A program made the translations under genes and the position numbers. Of a DNA stretch of 48,293 nucleotides, positions 1 through 7,774 are shown in pieces (the first letter of the stretch is position 1; each line of letters begins with the position of its first letter). The stretch comes from Nitrososphaerota archaeon. GTDB taxonomy: Archaea; Thermoproteota; Nitrososphaeria; Nitrososphaerales; Nitrosopumilaceae. The notes under the pieces were generated by a model that saw only the letters and a list, made by a program, of their open reading frames with translations, was not told where the DNA came from and did no database searches. The stretch spans positions 1 through 48,293 of the forward strand of contig JAGWFW010000006.1 in assembly GCA_028867735.1 (NCBI GenBank), in the 5' to 3' direction.

Positions 1-99
1 GAGGCCTGTGAATCATGCGATGGTACAACACCAAGTGTCATCACAAGCGCCGCCTTGCTGTTACGTATGCAAACAGGTGATCAAAGCGAAACAATATAA
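1..99 (+). CDS. C-terminal end of an unidentified protein (5' cut by window edge)
   Basis: The first forward frame is open from base 1 to a TAA at 97-99 and encodes 32 residues (begins [15 protein letters not shown], ends GDQSETI). The composition looks protein-like and the frame ends just before the next gene on the same strand, so it is probably the tail of an upstream gene. Two cysteines in the visible tail are not enough to name a family. Confidence 0.45.
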   Translation, partial: EACESCDGTTPSVITSAALLLRMQTGDQSETI

Positions 100-172
100 A
101 TCATGCACAAATATGGCCCAAAAACTGCATTTTTTGCGATCGCTAATATTGGTCTTGGGTGTAGTTTGCTCA

Positions 173-1477
173 TTGTCTTCTGCTGTTGAGATCTACAAGA
201 AAAAAACTAGAAAGTCTGCCAAGATTTTTGAAAAGTCAAAAAAATACCATGTCAACGGCGTAAGTCACAACATACGATTCTTCAAGCCGTATCCGTTTGT
301 TACCAAGTCTGCAAAGGGAAAGACCATCTCAGACGTTGACGGAAACAAGTACACAGACTATTGGATGGGACACTGGAGTCTTATCCTGGGCCATGCCGCG
401 CCCCCAGTTGCAAGCCTTGTCAAAAAACAATTGCCGTCATGCTGGATGCACGGTACCGTAAACGAGATGACAGTACAGTTCTCGGATGTAATTCAAAATG
501 CAGTTCCAGCAGCTGAAAAGATTCGCTACGTTTCCACCGGCACAGAAGCCACCATGTATGCAGTAAGGACTGCAAGGGCATTTACCGGAAAAAAAACAAT
601 TGCAAAGATTGACGGCGGCTGGCATGGATACACGACAGACTTGCTCAAGTCAGTCAACTGGCCTTTTGACCAGCAGGAAAGTTCAGGGCTTGCAGATGAT
701 TCTCACATTGTATCAATACCGTACAATGACCTTGCAAAGTCAATTCAGATACTGCAGTCAGTAAAAGACGATCTGGCTGGCGTAATCATAGAACCAGTCC
801 TTGGAGGCGCAGGATGCATCCCTGCTACAAAAGAATACCTGACAGGAGTTCAGGAATTTGTGCACAGGAACAATGCTCTCTTTTTGCTTGACGAGATTGT
901 GACAGGGTTTAGATTTTCATTTGGATGCCTGTATCCCTCGATGAACCTAGATCCTGACATTGTAACTCTTGGAAAGATAGTCGGTGGAGGATTTCCAATT
1001 GGAGTAATCTGCGGAAAAGACGAGATAATGAAAATTTCTGACACTAGCACCCACACAAGGCTTGACAGATCATACATTGGAGGCGGGACATTTTCTGCAA
1101 ACCCCATAACCATGACGTCGGGAAGAGCAATGCTCCAGTTCCTCAAGAAAAATTCTCAGGTTTACAGAAAAATTGGCAAACTTGGAGACATGGCAAGAAA
1201 TGGGCTTGAGAAAACATTTGACGGCAAAGTCGTTACCACTGGAAAAGGCTCGCTTTTTATGACACATTTTTTGACTGGAGATGTGACCGAGATCAGAAAT
1301 GCTTCAGACGCAGCAATGTGCAACACAGACCTGCTCCACAGATATCACTTTGAGATGATTGCAAGGGACGGGATTTTCTTCCTGCCTGGAAAACTCGGTG
1401 CAGTGTCACATACCCACAGCGAATCTGACATTAGACAGTTGATACTGGCATCAGAGAGATTTGTCTCTCAGATGTAG
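173..1477 (+). CDS. hemL: Glutamate-1-semialdehyde 2,1-aminomutase-like class III aminotransferase
   Basis: PLP enzyme expected to convert glutamate-1-semialdehyde to 5-aminolevulinate, the tetrapyrrole precursor used for haem, sirohaem and cobalamin. The PLP-binding lysine lies in [13 protein letters not shown], the cofactor aspartate region in [12 protein letters not shown], and the early [19 protein letters not shown] segment is the usual phosphate-cup region. The open frame extends up to base 8, and an ATG at 113 would add a hydrophobic, signal-like leader ([15 protein letters not shown]). A TTG at 173 gives 434 residues, the normal family length, with a TAATATT box about 25 bases upstream, so I prefer it. 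Family assignment is firm at class III aminotransferase level; the exact substrate is inferred. Confidence 0.8.
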   Translation: MSSAVEIYKKKTRKSAKIFEKSKKYHVNGVSHNIRFFKPYPFVTKSAKGKTISDVDGNKYTDYWMGHWSLILGHAAPPVASLVKKQLPSCWMHGTVNEMTVQFSDVIQNAVPAAEKIRYVSTGTEATMYAVRTARAFTGKKTIAKIDGGWHGYTTDLLKSVNWPFDQQESSGLADDSHIVSIPYNDLAKSIQILQSVKDDLAGVIIEPVLGGAGCIPATKEYLTGVQEFVHRNNALFLLDEIVTGFRFSFGCLYPSMNLDPDIVTLGKIVGGGFPIGVICGKDEIMKISDTSTHTRLDRSYIGGGTFSANPITMTSGRAMLQFLKKNSQVYRKIGKLGDMARNGLEKTFDGKVVTTGKGSLFMTHFLTGDVTEIRNASDAAMCNTDLLHRYHFEMIARDGIFFLPGKLGAVSHTHSESDIRQLILASERFVSQM

Positions 1478-1600
1478 CCACTTAAAATACCGTCAAAATA
1501 TGTGGCCAGGTGCCATTTTCTTTGCCAATTTAGCACACCCATCCAAGAGATTTCCAAACAAACACGCACGTTATTTTATAGATGATATGCAGGACAAAGA

Positions 1601-2179
1601 ATGAACACGGCATTGGAATCGTTAGAGTCCACGTTTCGTACAAACAGGGTCACCCTGAGGCTACCATACAGCCTGATTGACGAATTAAGGAAGGATGCGG
1701 AAGAAAAAGACCTTCCCCTAAATTCGTTTATAGTCAAGATTCTTAGCAAATACCTATCATTTGACAAGCGTTTTGAGATGATGCCCACCATACTTACATC
1801 CCAGGTGTTATTTGCAGCGCTAATTGAAAACATGGACGAGATGGCAATGAACCAAGCTGCAAAGACAGCCCCTAGGATGGTCAAAAAGCTGTCAGCCCTC
1901 GGAGGATGGGAGTATGATGTAGATAACATTGTAGAAAATTATTTTTCAGTGATTGGCAAGTATTGCGGCTGGTACCAGTTCCGATACAAAACAGAGCGCT
2001 CAAGCTATATTCTGGTTTTTGAGACAAACATGGGCCGCAAGTGGGCAAGATTTGTTTTGAAATATGTCAAGGCGATACTGGAATCACTCAAAGTCCACAT
2101 AACTGATGAATCACTGGACGACGAGATAGTAATCTTCAAGTTTGTCAAGCTGATTGTCTGGAAGCCATCGACACAGTAA
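1601..2179 (+). CDS. Ribbon-helix-helix protein with novel C-terminal domain (copy 1)
   Basis: A 192-residue protein. Residues about 14-52 look like an RHH DNA-binding unit: a strand NRVTLRLP followed by two helices (LIDELRKDAEEKDLPLNSF). The remaining ~140 residues are an unrecognised alpha/beta domain containing NYFSVIGKYCGWYQF and KYVKAILESLKVHITDES. The same two-part architecture recurs on the other strand at 17080-17619, so this is a small paralogous family, probably of transcription regulators. The ATG at 1601 follows a TATTTTATA box by about 27 bases, so the mRNA is probably leaderless. The ligand or target is unknown. Confidence 0.72.
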   Translation: MNTALESLESTFRTNRVTLRLPYSLIDELRKDAEEKDLPLNSFIVKILSKYLSFDKRFEMMPTILTSQVLFAALIENMDEMAMNQAAKTAPRMVKKLSALGGWEYDVDNIVENYFSVIGKYCGWYQFRYKTERSSYILVFETNMGRKWARFVLKYVKAILESLKVHITDESLDDEIVIFKFVKLIVWKPSTQ

Positions 2180-2264
2180 TTTGTTGTGATAAAATCATAT
2201 CATCTGACAGTAAGGTCGGAGAAGATATAATTTTTCAAAATAGATACGGATAATACAGTTTTGC

Positions 2265-2284
2265 ACGGTTTGAGAACGGTTTGA
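2265..2284. repeat. Tandem 9-bp direct repeat upstream of the cupredoxin gene
   Basis: ACGGTTTGA occurs at 2265-2273 and again at 2276-2284, an 11-base period, about one helical turn. It lies roughly 30-50 bases upstream of the cupredoxin TATA box, where an activator or repressor dimer could bind side by side. The function is inferred from position only. Confidence 0.4.
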
Positions 2285-2312
2285 CAAAATGGTAATTTTT
2301 CTAAATAGCCAG

Positions 2313-2320
2313 ATTTATTA
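2313..2320 (+). promoter_or_regulatory. TATA box of the PEFG cupredoxin gene
   Basis: ATTTATTA is centred about 28 bases before the GTG start at 2345, the spacing expected for a leaderless archaeal transcript. Confidence 0.5.
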
Positions 2321-2344
2321 ACTAATGTTTCTAGAATCGTTCTC

Positions 2345-3148
2345 GTGTATAAAATAGCAATAATCGTTGCAGCAGTAGTTTTGCTTATTCCTTTTGCATC
2401 ACAGTCATTTGCTTCAAATATTGAAATCGATATCCACACAGGTTCTGCTGACCCAAATCAGCATCTTACCTTTTACACTTCGGCTACAACAGCATATGTT
2501 GGAGACACGTTAAAGTTTTCAAATGGCGATACGGTTACTCATGAGGTTGTCTCGGGAGACCCAAATTCTGGCCCTAATGGAAAATTCGATAGCGGTACAA
2601 TAAACCTCGGTCAGTCAGCATACTATACGCTTACAGAATACGATGTCGGTACATTCAGTTTTTACGACAAGGCATATCCGTGGATGACAGGAACCATCCA
2701 AGTCCAGGAAACACCATCAGGATACAAGGTGATTCATAATGTCGGTGCAGATGTAGGAGACGGCAAGACAACGTTTGATGTACAGTACCAGTCAGCAAAG
2801 AACATCATTTCCGCAGACATTGGAGCAAAGGACAAGTCCCTCAACTTGGTTCTGGTAGGCAGGATAACAGGAAATGACAACCTTGTACTCAGACTGCCGA
2901 CAGGCCTTATTGCTCCGCCGTTCTTTGGGGTGCAGCTTGACGGTCAGTTCACAAAGAACTTTACAGTATCAGACGAGCAAGGAATAGAGATTGTAACAAT
3001 ACCCATCACCCCAGTGACCGAGCAGGTCAGCATTATTGGCACGCAGGTAGTTCCAGAGTTTGGACCTGTTGCCATGCTTGTTCTTGCAGCATCCATCATA
3101 ACACTGGTGCTGTTCACAAGATTTACGCCAGCCCATAAACTGGGATAG
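2345..3148 (+). CDS. Exported cupredoxin-fold protein with PEFG sorting signal and degenerate copper site
   Basis: A 267-residue protein: signal peptide (about residues 1-23, ending SFASN), plastocyanin-like domain (about 25-120), a second unassigned beta-rich region (about 125-230), and a C-terminal PEFG motif (237-240) followed by a hydrophobic helix and a basic tail. PEFG-CTERM is the known thaumarchaeal signal for archaeosortase-mediated surface anchoring. In the cupredoxin domain His66 (THEVVSG) and Met114 of FSFYDKAYPWMTG remain, but the expected Cys is Asp108 and the expected second His is Tyr111, so a normal type 1 copper centre cannot form. Start is GTG, leaderless. The 3' end overlaps the convergent SDR gene by 26 bases. 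Confidence 0.8.
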   Translation: MYKIAIIVAAVVLLIPFASQSFASNIEIDIHTGSADPNQHLTFYTSATTAYVGDTLKFSNGDTVTHEVVSGDPNSGPNGKFDSGTINLGQSAYYTLTEYDVGTFSFYDKAYPWMTGTIQVQETPSGYKVIHNVGADVGDGKTTFDVQYQSAKNIISADIGAKDKSLNLVLVGRITGNDNLVLRLPTGLIAPPFFGVQLDGQFTKNFTVSDEQGIEIVTIPITPVTEQVSIIGTQVVPEFGPVAMLVLAASIITLVLFTRFTPAHKLG

Positions 3149-3842
3149 CTGCACCGTTTATTGGCTTTGCATCGTCAGAGGCCAAAAAAAGAATTATTCT
3201 TGCAATATCATTTGGCTTGACCCACTTTGTGTGATCAGCTCCAGGTATTGCGGTTCGGTTTTCCTCGGTATCAATTATGCTTGGCAGTATACAGTTGACG
3301 TTGATTCCTTTTGACTTGACTTCTTCTGAGAGAGACTCGACGAGTCTTATCACCCCGCTTTTTGATGCAACATACGCGGCATCAAGTCCGCTTCCCTTGA
3401 GTCCCGGTCTTGCGGCGACATGGATTACTTTGCCGCCAGCTTGTTTTATCATCTGCCTGACAACGTGCTTGCTCAACAAGAATGCTGTCTTGAGGTTCAG
3501 ATCCATCATTTCCTGCCATTCCTTTTCGTCAATCTCGGTGATAGGCTTTCCTGCAATGTACCCTCCTATGACATTTGCAAATACGTCTATCCTTCCAAAT
3601 TTTTCCAGTGTTGCAGACACTAGGGTTCTTGCTTCTTCTTCTTTCTTAAAATCACCTCTCAGCAGGAATATGTTTTTGGTCATACCACAGATTTTCTGCA
3701 GCAGCGGAAGGGAGCTGTCTGAGTAATATGTGATGACAAGAGTTGCCCCAGACTTGAGAAATGCCTGCCCAACGTCAATTCCCAGCCCTCCGCTCCCCCC
3801 AGTTACAAGTACCACTTTACCTGAAAAATTGTAATCCTTCAC
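3123..3842 (-). CDS. Short-chain dehydrogenase/reductase (FabG/PhaB-like)
   Basis: A 239-residue Rossmann-fold oxidoreductase. The NAD(P) motif TGGSGGLG is at residues 14-21, the usual NNAG is altered to FANVIGGY, and the catalytic YxxxK is YVASKSG. Classic SDRs of this length reduce 3-oxoacyl-thioesters or other small carbonyls; no substrate can be read from sequence. It is transcribed away from a phasin-like gene only about 80 bases distant, so acetoacetyl-CoA reduction for polyhydroxyalkanoate synthesis is a possible but unproven role. Start GTG at 3842 with a CTTTTTTAATTG box about 27 bases upstream. Confidence 0.82.
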   Translation of the reverse strand: MKDYNFSGKVVLVTGGSGGLGIDVGQAFLKSGATLVITYYSDSSLPLLQKICGMTKNIFLLRGDFKKEEEARTLVSATLEKFGRIDVFANVIGGYIAGKPITEIDEKEWQEMMDLNLKTAFLLSKHVVRQMIKQAGGKVIHVAARPGLKGSGLDAAYVASKSGVIRLVESLSEEVKSKGINVNCILPSIIDTEENRTAIPGADHTKWVKPNDIARIILFLASDDAKPINGAAIPVYGLA

Positions 3843-3924
3843 AACACAGAGACAGTATTGCCAATTAAAAAAGAATCTTTTTCCCAGTGATCATGTTTAT
3901 CAGATGATGCCGCTAGGATATACC

Positions 3925-4278
3925 ATGTCAAAAGACACCAAAAATAGCGATTGGAACAGCCTCTGGATTGAATACACGAATCTTCTAAAAAAATGGATGC
4001 AGAATTTAGAGTCACTGCAAAAGACGAATGTCGAGGTACAGGAAAAATACAAAGAAGTCATGTCAAAGGCAATCAGCGAGTCAAGCCAGAAGACAATGAA
4101 AGAATTTCAGGAAAACTGGCAAAAGGCCATGACCCAGGCTGGAACAGCAGCATTCAAGCAGTTTGGAGAAAGCTGGCAAAAGTCAATTAGCGAGTCAGGT
4201 CTTGAACAGCTAAAGACGTATGGCGACATGATGAACAAGTTTGCCGAAACATGGCAAAAAATGTGGAGACAGAACTAG
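3925..4278 (+). CDS. Phasin / PhaE-like amphipathic helical protein
   Basis: A 117-residue, almost entirely helical protein rich in Trp, Gln, Lys and Glu, with repeating units such as EFQENWQKAMTQAG, QFGESWQKSISESG and KFAETWQKMW. Three NWQK/SWQK/TWQK elements spaced about 30 residues apart suggest an amphipathic surface-coating helix, as in phasins or the PhaE subunit of class III PHA synthase. Full-length PhaE is longer, so a phasin-type granule protein is as likely. An upstream in-frame ATG at 3904 exists, but the ATG at 3925 sits 27 bases after TTTATCA and is preferred. No phaC gene is visible in the window. Confidence 0.55.
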   Translation: MSKDTKNSDWNSLWIEYTNLLKKWMQNLESLQKTNVEVQEKYKEVMSKAISESSQKTMKEFQENWQKAMTQAGTAAFKQFGESWQKSISESGLEQLKTYGDMMNKFAETWQKMWRQN

Positions 4279-4283
4279 ACAGC

Positions 4284-4976
4284 CTAGTCCACAGGCTTGC
4301 CTCTAGTCTTTGACTCGATTTCATCTGCCAGGATATCAAGTTCAGAGGTATCACCTAGTTTTTGATATGTCAGTTTTTCAAGCGTCTTGATTATGCTTTT
4401 TGCAGAGCGATACTGCGGCAGCTTCGGCTCGTTGAGCTCTGCATACAGGCCGATTCCCTGTATACCATTCATCTTTGCAAAACCTAGGATAAGTCCGTTA
4501 AAGCCGGTAATGATAGAAGCCTCAGGTGTTGTTGCAATTCCAAGCTTGCGTACCTGATCTGTCATATCTAGCGACGTCGTGGTGACAAAAGTTTTCGGTT
4601 CTTTTCCAATCGGTTTTGTAGTGTGAAACCCCCCAAGCGTGTAGATGAATCTTGTCGAGTATTTTTTTGCCACGTTGATTACATCCTGACACAGCACGTT
4701 GAGCTCCTCAGTTGAGGAAGGCTGTCCGGAACCCCCGCCAAAGACAATCGTGTCCTTTCCAGACCTGTATTCCCATTTTTCTTCCGGCAGGTCAATGTAT
4801 CCACCATTGTCTATCACATACGCAGGATAGGACGGAAGAACTTCGCGAAAGACCGTGGTATCTAGGTTTGTGTTGATAAAATCAATAACTATACTTCCCA
4901 CATCCCCCATGTCTTGCATTGCTGCAATCATCAGCGGCTTTTGCAGGCTTGGTTCCTTTATCTGTGAAAACTTCAC
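4284..4976 (-). CDS. PAC2 (proteasome assembly chaperone 2) family protein
   Basis: A 230-residue protein with family features: an N-terminal MIAAMQDMGDVGSIVIDFI segment, a central FGGGSGQPSS stretch, and TLGGFHTTKP followed by GFNGLILGFAKMNGIQGIGLYAE. Archaeal PAC2/DUF75 proteins are related to eukaryotic proteasome assembly chaperones; a direct role in archaeal 20S assembly is presumed rather than shown. It ends five bases from the phasin-like gene, convergent, and is divergent from superoxide dismutase. The ATG at 4976 is the natural start. Confidence 0.78.
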   Translation of the reverse strand: MKFSQIKEPSLQKPLMIAAMQDMGDVGSIVIDFINTNLDTTVFREVLPSYPAYVIDNGGYIDLPEEKWEYRSGKDTIVFGGGSGQPSSTEELNVLCQDVINVAKKYSTRFIYTLGGFHTTKPIGKEPKTFVTTTSLDMTDQVRKLGIATTPEASIITGFNGLILGFAKMNGIQGIGLYAELNEPKLPQYRSAKSIIKTLEKLTYQKLGDTSELDILADEIESKTRGKPVD

Positions 4977-5026
4977 ATCAATTATTTACATTGTTATGAT
5001 TAATACCTTCCAGTCATCCCATTAGG

Positions 5027-5034
5027 ATATAAAT
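5027..5034 (+). promoter_or_regulatory. TATA box of superoxide dismutase
   Basis: ATATAAAT is centred about 26 bases before the ATG at 5056. It supports the ATG over the in-frame TTG at 5041. Confidence 0.55.
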
Positions 5035-5055
5035 GGAATTTTGAAAAATTCTTCC

Positions 5056-5679
5056 ATGGTCAAGTATGAACTTACTCCCCTCCCATACTCGTACGACGCA
5101 CTTGAACCGTACATAGACGAGGTCACCATGAGAGTTCACCACACAAAACATCACCAAGCATACGCAGACGGACTAAATGACGCTCTTGCAAAGATAAATG
5201 CATTATCGCACAAAAATTACATTGTCGGTATTTTATCTGACATGACAAGTGTGCCGGAAGATGCAAGGAATGCGATAAACTTCCATGGCGGAGGATACGA
5301 AAATCACAGGATGTTCTGGGAAAGCATGAAGCCAAAAGGTGGAGGAAACCCAAGCGGAAGGTTAGCAGATGAGATTTCAGTATATTTTGGAAGTTTTGAC
5401 GAGTTTAAGAAAAAGTTCTCCGAAGGAACAGTTGCCATGCAAGGGAGCGGATGGGGTTGGCTTGTCTACAACCAGACATACTCTAGGCTAGAGTTTATGA
5501 CGACGGAAAACCAGACAAGCCCTTGGACCCTAAGGCGCATTCCATTGCTAGGACTTGATGTCTGGGAGCACGCATATTATCTAAAATACCAAGACAGTCG
5601 GGCCTCGTACGTTCAGGCATGGTGGAATGTTGTCAACTGGCCAGAGGTTGAAGAAAGGTTTCTCAGAGTATCATCGTAA
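5056..5679 (+). CDS. Fe/Mn superoxide dismutase
   Basis: A 207-residue enzyme that dismutates superoxide in the cytoplasm. Iron/manganese SOD features are plain: the first helix with metal His in VHHTKHHQAYADGLN, the second His in FHGGGYENHRMFW, GSGWGWLVYN, and the metal Asp/His motif LDVWEHAYYLKYQ. Metal specificity cannot be settled from this. Start ATG at 5056 gives MVKYELTPLPYSYDALEPYID, the normal N-terminus. It is followed after 65 bases by a hydrolase gene on the same strand. Confidence 0.95.
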   Translation: MVKYELTPLPYSYDALEPYIDEVTMRVHHTKHHQAYADGLNDALAKINALSHKNYIVGILSDMTSVPEDARNAINFHGGGYENHRMFWESMKPKGGGNPSGRLADEISVYFGSFDEFKKKFSEGTVAMQGSGWGWLVYNQTYSRLEFMTTENQTSPWTLRRIPLLGLDVWEHAYYLKYQDSRASYVQAWWNVVNWPEVEERFLRVSS

Positions 5680-5744
5680 TGTCATGATGTTTGAGCTTAT
5701 GCAATGAGCTAGGTCTTATCTTGACGATTTTTGTTACATCACAA

Positions 5745-6569
5745 GTGACAGTAAGAGAGCATTACATTACAGTCGATGGCAACAAGATAAGATACCTGGA
5801 AGACGGCAGCGGCCCACATGTCATTCTGATACATGGGCTTGGAAGCCAGGCGGACAGGTGGTCAAGTGTAATACCTCACCTAAGCAAGGATCACCACGTC
5901 ATAGCGCCGGACCTGATAGGGTTTGGATATAGCGACAAGCCGTCTGTTGACTACACGCCAAAATATTTTGTAAAATTCATCTTTGATTTTTTGGAGGGAC
6001 TTGGCATCAAAAAGACAGTCATGATAGGCTCGTCCCTCGGGGGTCAGATTGTTGCCGAGTCTGCAGCAGCCCTTGACGACAGAGAAATAATTCAGAAGAT
6101 AGTGCTTGTATCACCCACGGGTACAATGCGCACGACAAATCCCACCCTTGATGCATACATAATGGCCGGTCTCTATCCGCAGCATGACTTGATCAAGACA
6201 GCATACCAGATGATGTCAGGCAGGCAAAAACATGTCGAGGAATCCACCATTGCAAGGTTTCGAGACGGCATGTCCAGGCCAAACGCAAAGATGGCGTTTC
6301 TTTCTTCGGTGATAAGTTTCAAGCACTGGCCTGCAATAACCCGGAGGCTGCAGCTCATCCCTATACCGGCTCTTGTCATTTGGGGAAGGGAGGACGCCAT
6401 GATTCCAATCAGTTTTGCAGACGACTATGTGTCAAATCTGAAAAACTGCAAGTTTGTTGTAATGGAGGGATGCGGTCACAGACCGCATGTGGAAGAACCT
6501 GAAAAACTTGTTGATACGATAATCAGGTTCCTAGGGAACAAGATGCACGTTAAACAATCAGTGGCATAG
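5745..6569 (+). CDS. Alpha/beta-hydrolase fold enzyme
   Basis: A 274-residue serine hydrolase with a full triad: oxyanion segment LIHGLGSQADRW, nucleophile elbow IGSSLGGQ, acid in VIWGREDAMIP and His in GCGHRPHVEEPE. The family includes esterases, C-C hydrolases and haloperoxidase-like enzymes; the substrate is unknown. The frame is open up to a TTG at 5691, but the segment before the GTG at 5745 is not typical of the fold, and MTVREHYITVDGNKIRYLEDG is, so GTG 5745 is chosen. No partner suggests a pathway. Confidence 0.85.
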   Translation: MTVREHYITVDGNKIRYLEDGSGPHVILIHGLGSQADRWSSVIPHLSKDHHVIAPDLIGFGYSDKPSVDYTPKYFVKFIFDFLEGLGIKKTVMIGSSLGGQIVAESAAALDDREIIQKIVLVSPTGTMRTTNPTLDAYIMAGLYPQHDLIKTAYQMMSGRQKHVEESTIARFRDGMSRPNAKMAFLSSVISFKHWPAITRRLQLIPIPALVIWGREDAMIPISFADDYVSNLKNCKFVVMEGCGHRPHVEEPEKLVDTIIRFLGNKMHVKQSVA

Positions 6570-6585
6570 TTTGGGCCCGTGAATA

Positions 6586-6593
6586 TTTTTATA
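6586..6593 (+). promoter_or_regulatory. TATA box of the 84-aa hypothetical gene
   Basis: TTTTTATA is centred 27 bases before the ATG at 6617, so the transcript is probably leaderless. Confidence 0.5.
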
Positions 6594-6616
6594 CGGTTTC
6601 AAGTGGTTGAATTACA

Positions 6617-6871
6617 ATGGATGCATACTTGGAAGAAGAGCTGTACGACCTGCTGACTTTTTGCATACAAAATCCCCCGTCCTCGCCTGATTACAATTCC
6701 AAGAAAGAGAGAATCCAGGAGATAGGAAAGGAACTCTACAGTGACGGTGGCGTAGATTCAATGGTGAACATGTATTTTGCAGTACAGAACAGAATAAAAG
6801 AAGAGATCCAAAAAGATGCCAACCCCTACCGTTCGTGGTGGAATAATATCACTGACGAATGGAAGTACTAG
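6617..6871 (+). CDS. Hypothetical small acidic protein (84 aa)
   Basis: I do not recognise the family. The protein is soluble and mainly helical, with acidic N-terminus MDAYLEEELYDLLTFCIQNPP and an aromatic end RSWWNNITDEWKY. It has a well-placed TATA box and a clean ATG, and its stop codon interlocks with that of the convergent 39-codon gene through a shared CTAG. Confidence 0.6.
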   Translation: MDAYLEEELYDLLTFCIQNPPSSPDYNSKKERIQEIGKELYSDGGVDSMVNMYFAVQNRIKEEIQKDANPYRSWWNNITDEWKY

Positions 6872-6987
6872 TTAGCAACCGCAGCCAGAGGTTTTTCTTC
6901 TACTGGTTCTTCCTGCATTTCTTTTCGTGCCCTAGCAAGTGCCATTCTGAGATGCTCTATTTCAATCTCATCCATCATTTCGCACAT
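6868..6987 (-). CDS. Short hypothetical protein (39 aa)
   Basis: A 39-codon reading frame starts MCEMMDEIEIEHLRMALARA and continues as a charged helix with a Glu/Pro-rich end, closing with TAG at 6870-6868. The helix looks like a genuine protein (heptad-like, EIEIEHLRMALARARKEM), and a CTTAAGTA box lies about 27 bases upstream of its ATG, matching the leaderless pattern of its neighbours. It shares CTAG (6868-6871) with the stop of the convergent upstream gene. The function is unknown. Confidence 0.5.
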   Translation of the reverse strand: MCEMMDEIEIEHLRMALARARKEMQEEPVEEKPLAAVAN

Positions 6988-7029
6988 GAAGACAGATACC
7001 AAGATCAGTTACTTAAGTCCTGTGAACGA

Positions 7030-7698
7030 TTATGCGATGGTTCTAGAAGATGATGCGTCTTTTAGTGAGATAAGGCTTGAGCAGTATTCCCTCCACTGGT
7101 GGGTAAAGAGAATCTCATTATCGCCATGTACGTAGCACCCAAGAACAAACTTGTTTCCATACTTTATTGGAACATCCACGACAAACCTTTCCTGCTCGTT
7201 TACTTTTCTAAAGTATGTTGGTTTTAGTCCCATAGAATAAAGATCAATTACGAAACCAAATGGATTTGGGTTTTGCATCTTATCTTTTGCAGACTCGTAT
7301 GCAATGTATCTCGCAGCATATTTTGCTGCATCGCGTGCAGCATCACGGGCAGACTCTCCTGACACATATCCTCCACCATACCATCCATAGTTATCCCGTG
7401 CACTGTAGCTTGCCTCCTTCCACACGTGATCCCATATTGAATCCCAGGTGTTCGTTCTATCAGACTTTATTGCTGCAACTCGAGCAAGATCCCACAAGGA
7501 ATCGCTTGCATACTGTAAAAGATCTCCTTGCTGCCATGGATCCAATGCCTTGACATACTCATCTATGATTTGACTCATCTTTGGAAGGATAGCGTTTGCC
7601 TCGTCGATGGTTCGTGCAGGAGTGAAATACTTTATTGATTTGATCTTTGAAATAGGTTCGTTTACTAGAAGCGTTTCATTTGGCTTGGACAATTTCAA
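7030..7698 (-). CDS. Hypothetical protein with Ala-rich SARDAARDAA helix repeats
   Basis: A 222-residue cytoplasmic protein. The middle (about residues 65-145) carries repeated short units such as SARDN, SARDAARDAAKYAARYIAYESAKD and WDSIWDHVWKEAS, suggesting a helical array. The C-terminal ~70 residues (VVDVPIKYGNKFVLGCYVHG) look like a separate beta-rich domain. I know no function. It starts with TTG at 7698; a TAATATAAAA box lies about 28 bases upstream, which supports that start. Confidence 0.6.
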   Translation of the reverse strand: MKLSKPNETLLVNEPISKIKSIKYFTPARTIDEANAILPKMSQIIDEYVKALDPWQQGDLLQYASDSLWDLARVAAIKSDRTNTWDSIWDHVWKEASYSARDNYGWYGGGYVSGESARDAARDAAKYAARYIAYESAKDKMQNPNPFGFVIDLYSMGLKPTYFRKVNEQERFVVDVPIKYGNKFVLGCYVHGDNEILFTHQWREYCSSLISLKDASSSRTIA

Positions 7699-7774
7699 TG
7701 ATCAGAGCTTTTTGGGTTTTATATTAATCTGCTTTTTTCGGGTTCTGTGTAGTCCTCGTCGGAATTTTTCACTG

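Noticed and set aside
6859-7053. Forward 64-codon ORF overlapping the 84-aa gene
   Set aside because: Phe/His/Cys-rich antisense of the 39-codon gene, without start signals.
7260-7553. Forward ORF opposite the Ala-rich repeat gene
   Set aside because: His/Leu/Gln-rich translation typical of an antisense shadow; the minus-strand gene has the promoter and sensible composition.
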